Assembly: GCF_014529945.1 (NCBI RefSeq)
Contig: NZ_JACVFB010000003.1
Location: 310,001-374,000 of the forward strand
Source: Chitinophaga varians
GTDB taxonomy: Bacteria > Bacteroidota > Bacteroidia > Chitinophagales > Chitinophagaceae
Length of the DNA stretch: 64,000 nucleotides
Reading direction: 5' to 3'
Shown here: positions 8,860 through 18,168 of the stretch, piece by piece
Layout of the letters: every line of letters begins with the position of its first letter
Position numbering within the stretch: the stretch's first letter is position 1
Notes under the pieces: generated by a model
What the model was told of the DNA's origin: nothing
The model's input: only the letters and a program-made list of their open reading frames with translations
The model's database searches: none
Translations under genes and position numbers: made by a program

Positions 8860-9666
8860 AAACAACTACTCGCACTGGCGGGCATCGCCGTATTGTTTGC
8901 TGCCTGTTCCAAAAAGGACGACGCACCATCTGAAAACCCTACTGCCGGCCTGCTGAAAGGCATGTACAGCATTACAGACACCACCCGCATTGAGTACAAC
9001 AACGACAAGACCGTATCAAAGATAACCTACGGCTGGATAGACGGTACAGACATTGGCGGCGGTATCACCACCGTGAAATACGCTGACAGCAGGGTATCTG
9101 AAATCTGGGGAAGCGAATACGCCGAATCAAAAGTATTCGGTCCCAATGAGCTGACAGCGCAATTTGTATATGTAGACAACAGAATCCAGAAGATCATCAA
9201 TCCCGGAAAAACTGATTATCTGTACTATGATTCTGCCCGCTACAATGCCAGCGGCAAAATCGAGAAAATATTCCGTTTCGGTGGTCAGAAACCTAATATC
9301 ACCAAAAGCGGCACAGACTCTATTGTATGGACTGGTAACAACATTACTAAAGTAGTACACGAAGGTTTTTACACGGATAACGGCGTTGAAAAAGTCAGCT
9401 ACACCTACACAGACACCTATACGTTTGATGATAAAGCAAGCTGGCAGTCGCCACTGGGAGCTGCTACCATGGATGGCGGCTTTGCCCCGGAAGCATATAA
9501 TGCCAATAACATCCTGACACAAACAAGGTCTCAGGAAGGTCAGGCCGACCGTACGAATTCGTATGTATATGAATACGAGAAAAACAAAGTCATCAAAAGA
9601 ACAGCCACCTACGTGTTCGATCAACGTCCCGGCGTAGAAGTAACAGTCTTTGAATACTATAAATAA
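8854..9666 (+). CDS. Putative lipoprotein, tandem paralogue 1
   Basis: A 270-residue protein with a lipoprotein signal (MKKQLLALAGIAVLFAACSKKDD, lipid-anchored Cys18). The body is beta-rich with repeated short blocks such as YNNDKTVSKITYGW, YADSRVSEIW and YNASGKIEKIF, reminiscent of DUF4595/YD-repeat-like lipoproteins of Bacteroidota. It ends in VTVFEYYK. The next gene is clearly its paralogue: same length, same block order and same ending. The function is unknown. Surface exposure is likely for this phylum but not proven. Confidence 0.8.
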   Translation: MKKQLLALAGIAVLFAACSKKDDAPSENPTAGLLKGMYSITDTTRIEYNNDKTVSKITYGWIDGTDIGGGITTVKYADSRVSEIWGSEYAESKVFGPNELTAQFVYVDNRIQKIINPGKTDYLYYDSARYNASGKIEKIFRFGGQKPNITKSGTDSIVWTGNNITKVVHEGFYTDNGVEKVSYTYTDTYTFDDKASWQSPLGAATMDGGFAPEAYNANNILTQTRSQEGQADRTNSYVYEYEKNKVIKRTATYVFDQRPGVEVTVFEYYK

Positions 9667-9683
9667 TTGAGATCACTATTCAC

Positions 9684-9715
9684 AAAAAGCCGTAGCATCA
9701 GTCTACGGCTTTTTT
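9684..9715 (+). terminator. Intrinsic terminator after lipoprotein 1
   Basis: A stem of AAAAAGCCGTAG against CTACGGCTTTTT with a 7-base loop and a T-run. It lies 17 bp after the stop codon. Confidence 0.85.
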
Positions 9716-9768
9716 GTACCCCCCGAAAATCCGCTTGATAAACATCCATATAATAAAATTAACAACCC

Positions 9769-10581
9769 ATGAAAAAACAATTATTAGCATTAGCCGGAAT
9801 GGCGCTATTGTTTGCTGCCTGCTCCAAAACAAACACGCCCCTGCAAGCAGGCCTCACCACATCTTCCGGCCTGCTGAAAGGCTTCTACAGCGTGACAGAC
9901 ACCTCCCGCATCGCGTACAACAATGATCAAACCGTATCCAAAGTAACTTACGGATGGATAGACGGTACTGACGTAGGCGGCGGCATTGACACGATGAAAT
10001 ACGCCAATGGTGTGTTATCGGAAGTCTGGCAAAGCGATTATGATGAATCGCAAATATTCAGCCCCAGCATGTTAAACCTAAAACTGGTGTATGCCAGCAA
10101 CAAACTTCAGAAGATCGTTCATATGAAATACCCCGCCTATGATTCAGCGCGTTACAACGCCAATGGAAAAATAGAGAAAGTATTCACCTACAGCGGTCTT
10201 CCCGGCGCCGGGCAATTGAGGGAAACAGACTCCCTGGTATGGACAGGCAATAACATTACCCAGGTTTTTTACAAAAAATACACTATCAGTCACGGGGTTG
10301 AATCTGTCTATGCCGCCTACACAGACACCTACACCTTTGACAGCAAACCTAACTGGGAAGCGCCATTGGGGTTTGGTACCATCAGTGACAGATTTATACC
10401 AACAGCCATGAATGCTAATAATGTCCTGACAGTGGTAAGAACAGAGCCCGGGCAACCTGTCCTCACCAATACCTATGTGTATGAATACAATGCCCAGAAC
10501 AAAGTCACCAAGTCTACTGTTACCTATCAGTTTATCGTATCCCCTCGTACAGAAGTAACTGTTTTTGAATATTATCAATAG
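9769..10581 (+). CDS. Putative lipoprotein, tandem paralogue 2
   Basis: A 270-residue lipoprotein (MKKQLLALAGMALLFAACSKT, Cys18) equal in length to the preceding gene. It shares long blocks with it, such as KVTYGWIDGTDVGGGI, YDSARYNANGKIEKVF and the ending VTVFEYYQ. The middle and loops differ. It has its own terminator, and the preceding gene is also terminated, so the two are probably separate transcription units created by a gene duplication. Its short upstream region lacks the 13-codon leader seen before copy 1. The function is unknown. Confidence 0.8.
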   Translation: MKKQLLALAGMALLFAACSKTNTPLQAGLTTSSGLLKGFYSVTDTSRIAYNNDQTVSKVTYGWIDGTDVGGGIDTMKYANGVLSEVWQSDYDESQIFSPSMLNLKLVYASNKLQKIVHMKYPAYDSARYNANGKIEKVFTYSGLPGAGQLRETDSLVWTGNNITQVFYKKYTISHGVESVYAAYTDTYTFDSKPNWEAPLGFGTISDRFIPTAMNANNVLTVVRTEPGQPVLTNTYVYEYNAQNKVTKSTVTYQFIVSPRTEVTVFEYYQ

Positions 10582-10599
10582 CCGTTACCGTTATCCATG

Positions 10600-10632
10600 A
10601 AAAAAGCCGTGGCATAACGCCATGGCTTTTTT
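10600..10632 (+). terminator. Intrinsic terminator after lipoprotein 2
   Basis: AAAAAAGCCGTGGC pairs with GCCATGGCTTTTTT (one G.T pair) around a 5-base loop. The sequence is close to the terminator of paralogue 1, so the terminator was probably duplicated with the gene. It may also serve the converging acetyltransferase gene. Confidence 0.85.
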
Positions 10633-10651
10633 CACCGGTATATCATCACAC

Positions 10652-11206
10652 TCAGGCCAGTTCCCGGACCACTCTCGCGGGGTTGCCCGCTACCAGTACG
10701 TTTTCAGGTACGTCTTTGGTTACTACCGCACCCGCGGCAACGACTGAACCGCTGCCAATTGTAACGCCCGGGCAGATAATGGCACCGCCGCCAATCCAGC
10801 AGTCATCACCAATCACGACCGGCTTTCCATATTCTTCGCTGCGACGATGCACTTTGTCCAGCGGATGTGTAGCTGCATATATCTGTGCTGCCGGTCCAAA
10901 CATCACATTGTTACCGATCCTCACCGGACAAATGTCCAGCACCACACAGTTGACATTAAAATACACCTGGTTGCCACAGAAAATATTGTAACCATAGTCG
11001 CAATGAAACGGGGGTTCAATGTACAGACGTCCTGCTGTATTAGGAATCAGCTCTTTTAATACTTCCCGCGCGCTGTCAGTAACTAGGTATTCTGTTACAT
11101 TCAGGCGATGCAATAGTTTTTTGGCCTTTGTTCTGTCAGCGTGCAGCTGTGGGTCTGATGCATCATACAGCTCTCCCGCTATCATTTTTTCTTTTTCGCT
11201 TTTCAT
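10652..11206 (-). CDS. Maa/NodL-type sugar O-acetyltransferase
   Basis: A 184-residue acetyltransferase. An N-terminal Mac domain (EKEKMIAGELYDASDPQL) is followed by a left-handed beta-helix of hexapeptide repeats (IGNNVMFGPAAQIYAATHPL, VIGDDCWIGGGAIICPGVTI, SVVAAGAVVTKDVPENVLVAGNPAR). The catalytic His is in the ATHPLD box. Members transfer acetyl from acetyl-CoA to maltose, galactosides or similar sugars. The length and motif order are those of complete family members. It is cytoplasmic, with no signal peptide. The GDSL esterase gene upstream on the same strand may remove similar acetyl groups outside the cytoplasm. Confidence 0.92.
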   Translation of the reverse strand: MKSEKEKMIAGELYDASDPQLHADRTKAKKLLHRLNVTEYLVTDSAREVLKELIPNTAGRLYIEPPFHCDYGYNIFCGNQVYFNVNCVVLDICPVRIGNNVMFGPAAQIYAATHPLDKVHRRSEEYGKPVVIGDDCWIGGGAIICPGVTIGSGSVVAAGAVVTKDVPENVLVAGNPARVVRELA

Positions 11207-11242
11207 AAGATGTCCGTTGTGTTATCCTGAAAATATAAATTT

Positions 11243-12403
11243 TCATCGGTTCACCAGAAAATGAACAATACGGCAGACGCTGCCGGGTGTAGTGGTGATT
11301 TTCAGTGTATGGGTACCCGTAGTCAGTTCATCGCCCAGTATCAGGTACCACGGCAGATAGAGGCTGCGGCTCCATTGTGTCCGGGTATCCATCTGTTGCT
11401 CCGGTTTGTTGTCTATCCTGTAACGGATAACGCCCGCATCCGGCCCCGACAGCAATGCCACGCCTACCGTGCGGCCGGTGAAAGGCAGTTCGAAGGAGGC
11501 TTCCGTAGTGCCCGATACCAGCATAGGCACGTCCACAAATCCCGGACGGGTATGTACTTTGTCTGACGGCTTCCAGGACTCCGCTACCGTAAATCCCTGT
11601 AGGTGATCCGCCGTGTGTACGTCCACGTAGTGACCGTTCACATAATTAAATGGATCTGTTGCGGCTGGTAGTTTTGCCGCCACCATCTTCCGTGGCGCCG
11701 CCCGGTTGAACGCGCTGTCCAGCAGCTGCCGGATGGTGTGGAAGTAAATTTCCTGTCCGAATGGCGACGGATGCAGATCTTTAAAATCATCCTTCCAGGA
11801 GAACTCTCCCGCATCGATGCGGGTAGTGACTTCCTTCGCCAGATTCACAAACGGCAGCTGATAACGGCGTGCCATCTCCTCATGCAGCGCTACTTCCGCC
11901 GGTATTTTCCCGGCACGGTAATCCGCCATTTTATCTTCATCCACAAAAGCCATCAGTATAATATTCATCTGCGGATTGGCAGTCAGCGTGTGCCGGATAA
12001 TGCCTTCCAGCGCGCGGCGCTGCACCGTGGCAGCCGTACCGTTCACTTTATCATTCACGGCCGCTTCCACCAATAGCAGGTCCACCTGGCCTTTGTCCAG
12101 CACATCCTGCTGCAACCGGAAAGCATGTGGCAGGCTGCCCAGCGAAGGGATCCCGGCATTCAGCAGCGTGAAAGCCGTGGCCGGATAGGTGCGGGTGAGA
12201 TAATCGTCCACCTTGCCGCGCCAGCCCTCCATATTGGTAATGGAACCGCCCAGAAAGGCGACCGTAGCCTTTTTGCGGGCACTGATCTGATACCAGGCGT
12301 TATTCAGATTGCCATAACGGGTAATAAAAGTTTCGCTTTTCAGTTGCGCCAACGCAGGAAACGTGGCCAGTAATAATAACCATACCGGAAGTAGTTTTTT
12401 CAT
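11243..12403 (-). CDS. Secreted SGNH/GDSL-like esterase with C-terminal beta domain
   Basis: About 386 residues from ATG 12403, with a signal peptide (MKKLLPVWLLLLATFPALAQ). The SGNH fold is visible: block I is GGSITN (Ser54 in place of the usual GDS context), an Asn block is in VEAAVNDK, and block V is DLHPSPFG with the Asp/His pair. A beta-rich region of about 130 residues follows. The longer frame to 12448 adds residues before the signal peptide and is rejected. Likely an exported carbohydrate esterase. The neighbouring sugar acetyltransferase suggests acetylated glycans, but that is inference. Confidence 0.82.
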   Translation of the reverse strand: MKKLLPVWLLLLATFPALAQLKSETFITRYGNLNNAWYQISARKKATVAFLGGSITNMEGWRGKVDDYLTRTYPATAFTLLNAGIPSLGSLPHAFRLQQDVLDKGQVDLLLVEAAVNDKVNGTAATVQRRALEGIIRHTLTANPQMNIILMAFVDEDKMADYRAGKIPAEVALHEEMARRYQLPFVNLAKEVTTRIDAGEFSWKDDFKDLHPSPFGQEIYFHTIRQLLDSAFNRAAPRKMVAAKLPAATDPFNYVNGHYVDVHTADHLQGFTVAESWKPSDKVHTRPGFVDVPMLVSGTTEASFELPFTGRTVGVALLSGPDAGVIRYRIDNKPEQQMDTRTQWSRSLYLPWYLILGDELTTGTHTLKITTTPGSVCRIVHFLVNR

Positions 12404-12453
12404 AACGGAACATTCTATCCCCCAAGATAAACAACAACCTGTAAACATTCCAG

Positions 12454-12475
12454 TCCCGGGGCTTCCGCCCCGGGA
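12454..12475. repeat. REP-like palindrome (single)
   Basis: A 9-bp perfect stem (TCCCGGGGC/GCCCCGGGA) with a 4-base loop. On the minus strand it is followed by a tail resembling that of the two palindromes at 40804-40823 and 41031-41055 (an ATGTT..CAGG.TGTT-like pattern). Probably a member of the same genomic REP family. Confidence 0.6.
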
Positions 12476-12554
12476 ATTTGATTATTAAGCTGATTTAGCT
12501 ATCTTAAAGCTGCTAATGCTGCCAACAGCGATGGTGTAATTTCATGGACCTGAT

Positions 12555-13154
12555 ATGAATAACTTGCCTGATGATGCTGCTATGATGACCGGCCTGTGCC
12601 AGGGCGACAGAGCGTCTTTTGTACTGCTGTATGAGCAGCATGCCGGCGAGTTGTATCGTTATATCTATCTTTTTATCCGTTCCCGCGAAGATGCCGAAGA
12701 TATCCTGCAGAATGTCTTCACGCGCATCTGGATGAAACGGGAAACGCTGGGAGAAATTCGTTCCATGCGTAGTTTTCTTTTTCGCGTTACGCGCAATCAG
12801 GTACTTAATTATTTCCGGAGCGCCAAGGTAAAGATGCGGGTGCAGCAAATAATGGCCGCCGAAGACGCGCCAGAGAACGCCGATGCCGGTGAACTGTTGC
12901 AATACAAACAATACTATGAGCTGGCCAAAGATGCCATCAATAAGTTACCCAAGCGCCGCCAGGAGGTATTTCGCCTGAGCCATGAAAGCGGTCTGAATAC
13001 GCACGAGATCGCCGACCAGCTGCATATCTCTTCTTCTGCCGTAAAACAGCACCTCTATGCCGCTTCCGATTTTATCCGCGACTATCTGCAGAAACATGGA
13101 GATATCACCGCTTCCCTGCTGGTTTTCCTGACACTCTTCGATAACTGCTTATAA
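12555..13154 (+). CDS. ECF-type RNA polymerase sigma-70 factor
   Basis: 199 residues. Region 2 is SFVLLYEQHAGELYRYIYLF with REDAEDILQNVFTRIW. Region 4 holds RRQEVFRLSHESGL and the helix-turn-helix HEIADQLHISSSAVKQHL. The end is hydrophobic. It is the first gene of a sigma-fecR-susC-susD locus on the plus strand, the usual arrangement for glycan-responsive ECF factors in Bacteroidota. It probably activates the susC operon when FecR senses receptor occupancy. Confidence 0.94.
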   Translation: MNNLPDDAAMMTGLCQGDRASFVLLYEQHAGELYRYIYLFIRSREDAEDILQNVFTRIWMKRETLGEIRSMRSFLFRVTRNQVLNYFRSAKVKMRVQQIMAAEDAPENADAGELLQYKQYYELAKDAINKLPKRRQEVFRLSHESGLNTHEIADQLHISSSAVKQHLYAASDFIRDYLQKHGDITASLLVFLTLFDNCL

Positions 13155-13339
13155 CGGTGACGCCTCTACGGGCACAGATCATGATAAGATTTCCCTTTTT
13201 CTTATACTTATCTTGTATTCCTACTTAAAATATGATTTAAGTATCTCCCCAATAATTAAAAAATTTTTTTTCTAACCGACCTGTCTTATTTTGGGATACG
13301 CGTGTCTTACTAATAGCTGTGCAACCAAAATGTCACTTT

Positions 13340-14497
13340 ATGAACAATGAAGAAGCAGGCCTCTTCGTAAAAAGATACGCTGCCGGGACCGCCACCCCTG
13401 AAGAACACGCGGCCTTTGCGCAATGGGTCCACGAACAACCGCTACAGGAAGTACAAAGTCTGCTGGACGAATACACCCTGCTGCTGGAACAGCACCCTGT
13501 ATGGCTGCCGGCCGATCCGGAGCTGCTGGACCGTATGCTGCGGGAGCTGGACCGCCAGCAACCGGCCCGGATCATCCCGTTGCCCTGGTGGAAAAGAACA
13601 CGTACCCTCGCGGCAGGCGTGGCGCTTCTACTCGCCGCTACAGGCTATGCGCTGTGGCAACAGACGGCCTTCCATAAACAGGTGCCGCGCGCTGCGGCGA
13701 CCAACATACCCGCCGGCAGCAGTCGCGCCACGCTGCAACTGGCCGATGGCACCACCATTGAGCTGGACAGCACCGGCGCCACAGGCACAACAAAACCCAG
13801 CCATGTACTGAAAATAGCAGCCGGGTTGTTGCAATACAATCCACAGCGGGAAACCGCCACCACCGTATACAATACCCTTTCCACCCCGCGGGGCGGGCAG
13901 TACCAGCTGCTGCTTCAGGATGGCACACGGGTATGGCTAAACGCTGCTTCCTCCATCCGTTTCCCGGTGGCGTTTAACGGTAACGACCGTACGGTGGAAA
14001 TCAGCGGTGAAGCTTATTTTGAAGTAGCCCCGCAAGTGAACAAACCCTTCGTCGTGAAAGCAGGCGCCATGCAGGTCAACGTACTGGGCACCCACTTTAC
14101 CGTCAGCGCCTATCCGGAGGAAACACAGATACGTACTACCCTCTCAGCAGGCAAAGTAGCCGTTAGCGCCGGCGGTAACACCCTGCAGCTGTCACCCGGC
14201 CAGCAGTCGGTACTGCCCAGAGGCAGCGAGGCCCTGACTGTCCGCACAGTAGACACCGACCAGGAAATGGCCTGGAAAGACGGACGATTTATTTTCAATG
14301 GCAACATCCGCGACATCATGCCACAGCTGGAACGCTGGTATGATATACAGGTGGAATATGAAGGCAATATCAGTAATCAGGCATTTATAGGAGATATTTC
14401 ACGGAATGAAAACCTGAGCGAAGTACTGAAAATACTGGAGCTCACAGGAAAAATACACTTTAAGGCCGTTAACAGAAAGATTATCGTATCACCGTAA
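13340..14497 (+). CDS. FecR family anti-sigma factor
   Basis: About 385 residues from ATG 13340 (MNNEEAGLFVKRY). A GTG seven codons upstream is a less likely start. A cytoplasmic N-terminal helical region is followed by a membrane helix near residues 90-108 (LAAGVALLLAATGYALW). The FecR domain (YQLLLQDGTRVWLNAASSI, RTVEISGEAYFEV) and a C-terminal DUF4974/STN-like domain (DIMPQLERWYDIQVEYEG) follow. It lies between the ECF factor and a SusC receptor that carries an STN domain, so it completes a trans-envelope signalling chain. Confidence 0.94.
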   Translation: MNNEEAGLFVKRYAAGTATPEEHAAFAQWVHEQPLQEVQSLLDEYTLLLEQHPVWLPADPELLDRMLRELDRQQPARIIPLPWWKRTRTLAAGVALLLAATGYALWQQTAFHKQVPRAAATNIPAGSSRATLQLADGTTIELDSTGATGTTKPSHVLKIAAGLLQYNPQRETATTVYNTLSTPRGGQYQLLLQDGTRVWLNAASSIRFPVAFNGNDRTVEISGEAYFEVAPQVNKPFVVKAGAMQVNVLGTHFTVSAYPEETQIRTTLSAGKVAVSAGGNTLQLSPGQQSVLPRGSEALTVRTVDTDQEMAWKDGRFIFNGNIRDIMPQLERWYDIQVEYEGNISNQAFIGDISRNENLSEVLKILELTGKIHFKAVNRKIIVSP

Positions 14498-14566
14498 AAA
14501 ACAGCATATCGTATCAACCAAAATTAACAACATGTAATTCCATCGGAACAGGATAACCGAAGAAAA

Positions 14567-14608
14567 ACCCAGACGCGGTCGCAACGCGTCCGGGTAAGTA
14601 TTGCCCGG
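14567..14608 (+). promoter_or_regulatory. Two mutually exclusive hairpins in the susC leader
   Basis: ACCCAGACGCG (14567-14577) can pair with CGCGTCCGGGT (14585-14595) with one mismatch. CCGGG (14590-14594), part of the right arm, can instead pair with CCCGG (14604-14608). The two structures share bases and cannot coexist. They could act in leader control or RNA stability of the susC mRNA. Confidence 0.3.
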
Positions 14609-14671
14609 TTGTTTTCCTTCATCAGTGGACTGAATGAATTCTTAACACATTAAACCAAGCGTACCCAATTT

Positions 14672-17600
14672 ATGCTTTTTAAACAAAAGGTCAAACGGGG
14701 TAGGCAGGCCGGAGGCTTGCCCCCTACAATTCTGCTGTTTATGAAACTCACGCTCGTCTTGATGATCGCAGCTACCCTACAGGCTACCGCCGGCGCTTTC
14801 GGCCAGCAGGTGACACTTCACCAGAAAAACGCGTCCCTCCTGGAAGTGCTGAAGTCTATCCGCAAACAAACCGGATGCAGCTTTATCGGCGACCGCCAGA
14901 TGCTGCAGCGCACCCAGGGTATCGACATCGCCGTATCCAATGCCTCTCTGGAAGAGGCGCTGAAAGCCTGTATGAAAGATCTGCCCCTTACCTGGTCGGT
15001 GGTAGGCTCCACCATTATTATCCGGGAAAAGGAAACGCCGGCGCCTATACGTAATCCGGCAGTTACCGACTCCTCCATCGTCATCCGCGGAAAAGTGACC
15101 GATAGCAGCGGCTTGTCCCTGCCCGGCGTGTCCGTCACCCTGAAGTCGGACCCCAAAAAGGGCGTGCAGACAGATGCCGGCGGTAACTTCACCATGCGCA
15201 TGACCACCAAAGATGTGCTCATCTTCACCTACATCGGCTTCGACAGGAAAGAAATGCCGGTGGCCCGCAGCGGTATGATCACCGCCGTACTGCAACCGAT
15301 AGACAGCAAGCTGAATGAAGTGGCCGTAGTGGCTTACGGCACCCAGAAAAAAAACAGCATGGTGGGCGCTGTCACCACCATCAATCCCAAAGAGCTGAAA
15401 GGCCCCACCAGCAACCTTACCACCATGATGGCAGGCAGACTGGCAGGTGTCATCTCCTTCCAGCGCAGCGGGGAACCCGGCCGTGACAACGCCGAGTTCT
15501 TTATCCGCGGCATCACCTCCTTCGGCAGCGGCAAGGTAGACCCGCTCATCCTCATCGATGGCATGGAAATGACTCCTAACGATCTGGCCCGCATCCAGCC
15601 CGACGATATCGCCGGTTTCTCTATCCTCAAAGATGCCACCGCTTCTTCGTTATACGGCGCCAGAGGAGCCAACGGCGTGATCCTCGTTACCACCAAATCC
15701 GGCCAGCTGGGCAAGACAAGGTTTAACGTACGCGTTGAAAACTCCACCTCCTCCAATACCCGCAACTTCAAACTGGCAGACAACATCACCTATATGAAAC
15801 TGGCCAATGAAGCAGTCATCACCCGGGAACCGCTGACCAACAGGCCGTACACACAAAGCCAGATAGCCCATACCGCCGCCGGTGACGATCCCTACGTATA
15901 TCCCAACAACAACTGGATCAATGAACTGGTGAAAAGCACCACCAACAACCAGCGCTACAACCTCAATCTCAATGGCGGCGTGGAAAGAGCGCAATATTAT
16001 ATCGGCGCCACCTACAACATCGATAACGGCGTGCTACGCACCATCAATGATAACAACTTCAACAGCAATGTGAAGACACGCAACTACGAGATACGCTCCA
16101 ACATCAACATAAAACTTACGCCTACCACGGATGCCGTGGTGCGCACCTCCGGCAGGTTCTCCGAATACAACGGACCTATCAGAGGCGGCGGGGAAATATT
16201 CCGGCAGGCCATGAGCGCCACGCCGGTGCGCTTCCCCGCTTACTTTCCGGCCAGCCTCGCACCCGATGAGAAACATCCCCTCTTCGGTAATATGAAAGCC
16301 GACGACGGCACTTTCTACACCAACCCTTTCGCCAGCGCGGTGTCTGGCTTCCAGCAGGAAACATCGTCCACGCTGATTGCACAGTTGGAACTGAAGCAGA
16401 ATTTCAACTTCATCACCAAAGGCTTGTCTGCCCGAATGATGGCCTATACCAAACGGTACTCCTTCTTCAATATGAGCCGGAAATTCAACCCGTTCTACTA
16501 TAGCGTCAGCATGGACCCTGAAGAAGGCCTCCGCGGGCTCACGCTGCTCAACGAAACGCAGGGCACGGAATACCTGAACTACAGCCCCGGCAGCAAACAG
16601 GTGACCACGTTCACCTATATGGAAGCAGCCGTTAACTATGACAAGGTGATCAACGACCGCCATGCGATCAATGGTATGCTCATCACCATCCTCAACAACC
16701 AGCTGAGCGCCAATGCAGGCTCGCTCATCGCTTCACTGCCGCGCCGCAACCAGGGCGTCTCCGGCAGGTTCACCTACGCCTACGACGATCGTTACATGAT
16801 GGAATTTAACTTCGGCTACAACGGCTCCGAAAGATTCGACAGAAATCACCGCTGGGGCTTCTTTCCTTCTATCGGCGGCGGCTGGACTGTCAGCAATGAA
16901 GCGTTTTTTTCGGGACTGCTGCCGGTCGTGTCCCGGCTGAAACTGCGCGCCACTTATGGCCTGGTAGGTAATGACCAGATCGGCAACAACGACGACCGTT
17001 TCTTCTATCTGTCAGACATAGACCTGGGTGGCGGCAACGGCTATACGTTTGGCGAGAATTTCACAGAAGGCAAAGCGGGGGTACGTATCAACCGGTATGA
17101 AAACAAAAACATCACCTGGGAGAAAGCTTACAAAACCAATCTGGGCTTTGAACTGGAGCTATTTAAAAATCTGCATCTGGAAACGGATTTCTTCCATGAG
17201 CGCCGTACCAACATCCTGATGTCCCGCGCCTATATCCCCACTACGATGGGACTGTATGGCATACCACAAGCCAACGTCGGTATCGCGGAAGGCCGTGGTG
17301 TGGACATGACCATGGAATACAAACGCAACTTCGGCAAAAAGACCTGGCTGCAGGTACGTGGTACCTTCACCTATGCCACCAGCAAAATATTGGTCAACGA
17401 AGAACCGCTGTATCCCGAGCAAAACAGGTACCTCTCGCGTGTAGGCTATCCTATTGCGCAGACCTGGGGCCTCGTGGCAGAACGTTACTTCATCGATGAG
17501 CATGAAGTGCTGAACTCTCCGCGCCAGAATTACGGCAAGTATATGGCCGGCGATATTAAATACAAAGACATCAACGGCGACGGCCAGATTACCGACCTTG

Positions 17601-18151
17601 ACCGGGTGCCGATAGGCTACCCTACCACTCCTGAACTCAACTACGGCTTCGGTTTCACCTTCGGTTACGGCGCATTCGATATCAGCGCGTTCTTCCAGGG
17701 GTCCGGCCGTTCATCCATCTTCATCAACCCCGGTGCTATGGCGCCTTTCATCACCGGCCACTATGTCTATCCTGATGGCGAAGTGTCGCCCACCGTCGAT
17801 CAGCATGGCCTGCTGCAGGTAATCGCAGATAACCACTGGTCTGAAAACAACCGTGACCTGTACGCTTTCTGGCCACGCCTCAGTTACAGCTACCAGAACA
17901 ACAACCTCCAGACCTCCACCTGGTGGATGCGCAACGGCGCCTTCCTGCGGCTCAAAACCGTGGAGCTGGGATATACCCTCCCGCCACGCGGACTGAAACG
18001 TTATGGCCTCTCCCAGCTGCGCCTCTATGCCAATGGTTTCAACCTGCTCAGCTTCAGCAATTTTAAACTGTGGGATGTGGAAATGGGAGGTAACGGTCTC
18101 GGCTATCCGGTGCAACGGGTGTTCAACGTAGGGGTGAACCTCGGATTCTAA
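14672..18151 (+). CDS. susC-like: SusC/RagA-type TonB-dependent receptor with STN domain
   Basis: A 1159-residue outer-membrane receptor. The N-terminus is extended before the signal core (LTLVLMIAATLQATAGAFGQ). The STN domain covers about 50-115 (NASLLEVLKSIRKQTGCSFI). The carboxypeptidase-regulatory-like domain covers about 130-210 (RGKVTDSSGLSLPGVSVTL). The plug carries the SusC signatures LILIDGMEM and SLYGARGANGVILVTTKSG, and the beta-barrel continues to the C-terminal aromatic residue in GVNLGF. It should import an oligosaccharide across the outer membrane with the SusD lipoprotein 17 bp downstream, and signal to FecR through STN. The glycan is not deducible because no glycoside hydrolase lies in the operon. 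Confidence 0.96.
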   Translation: MLFKQKVKRGRQAGGLPPTILLFMKLTLVLMIAATLQATAGAFGQQVTLHQKNASLLEVLKSIRKQTGCSFIGDRQMLQRTQGIDIAVSNASLEEALKACMKDLPLTWSVVGSTIIIREKETPAPIRNPAVTDSSIVIRGKVTDSSGLSLPGVSVTLKSDPKKGVQTDAGGNFTMRMTTKDVLIFTYIGFDRKEMPVARSGMITAVLQPIDSKLNEVAVVAYGTQKKNSMVGAVTTINPKELKGPTSNLTTMMAGRLAGVISFQRSGEPGRDNAEFFIRGITSFGSGKVDPLILIDGMEMTPNDLARIQPDDIAGFSILKDATASSLYGARGANGVILVTTKSGQLGKTRFNVRVENSTSSNTRNFKLADNITYMKLANEAVITREPLTNRPYTQSQIAHTAAGDDPYVYPNNNWINELVKSTTNNQRYNLNLNGGVERAQYYIGATYNIDNGVLRTINDNNFNSNVKTRNYEIRSNINIKLTPTTDAVVRTSGRFSEYNGPIRGGGEIFRQAMSATPVRFPAYFPASLAPDEKHPLFGNMKADDGTFYTNPFASAVSGFQQETSSTLIAQLELKQNFNFITKGLSARMMAYTKRYSFFNMSRKFNPFYYSVSMDPEEGLRGLTLLNETQGTEYLNYSPGSKQVTTFTYMEAAVNYDKVINDRHAINGMLITILNNQLSANAGSLIASLPRRNQGVSGRFTYAYDDRYMMEFNFGYNGSERFDRNHRWGFFPSIGGGWTVSNEAFFSGLLPVVSRLKLRATYGLVGNDQIGNNDDRFFYLSDIDLGGGNGYTFGENFTEGKAGVRINRYENKNITWEKAYKTNLGFELELFKNLHLETDFFHERRTNILMSRAYIPTTMGLYGIPQANVGIAEGRGVDMTMEYKRNFGKKTWLQVRGTFTYATSKILVNEEPLYPEQNRYLSRVGYPIAQTWGLVAERYFIDEHEVLNSPRQNYGKYMAGDIKYKDINGDGQITDLDRVPIGYPTTPELNYGFGFTFGYGAFDISAFFQGSGRSSIFINPGAMAPFITGHYVYPDGEVSPTVDQHGLLQVIADNHWSENNRDLYAFWPRLSYSYQNNNLQTSTWWMRNGAFLRLKTVELGYTLPPRGLKRYGLSQLRLYANGFNLLSFSNFKLWDVEMGGNGLGYPVQRVFNVGVNLGF

Positions 18152-18168
18152 CGCTAAATATTTGTCAC

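Noticed and set aside
16034-16663. Minus-strand frames within susC and other GC-rich genes
   Set aside because: Long open antisense frames are common in this codon bias. The sense frame is a full SusC barrel.
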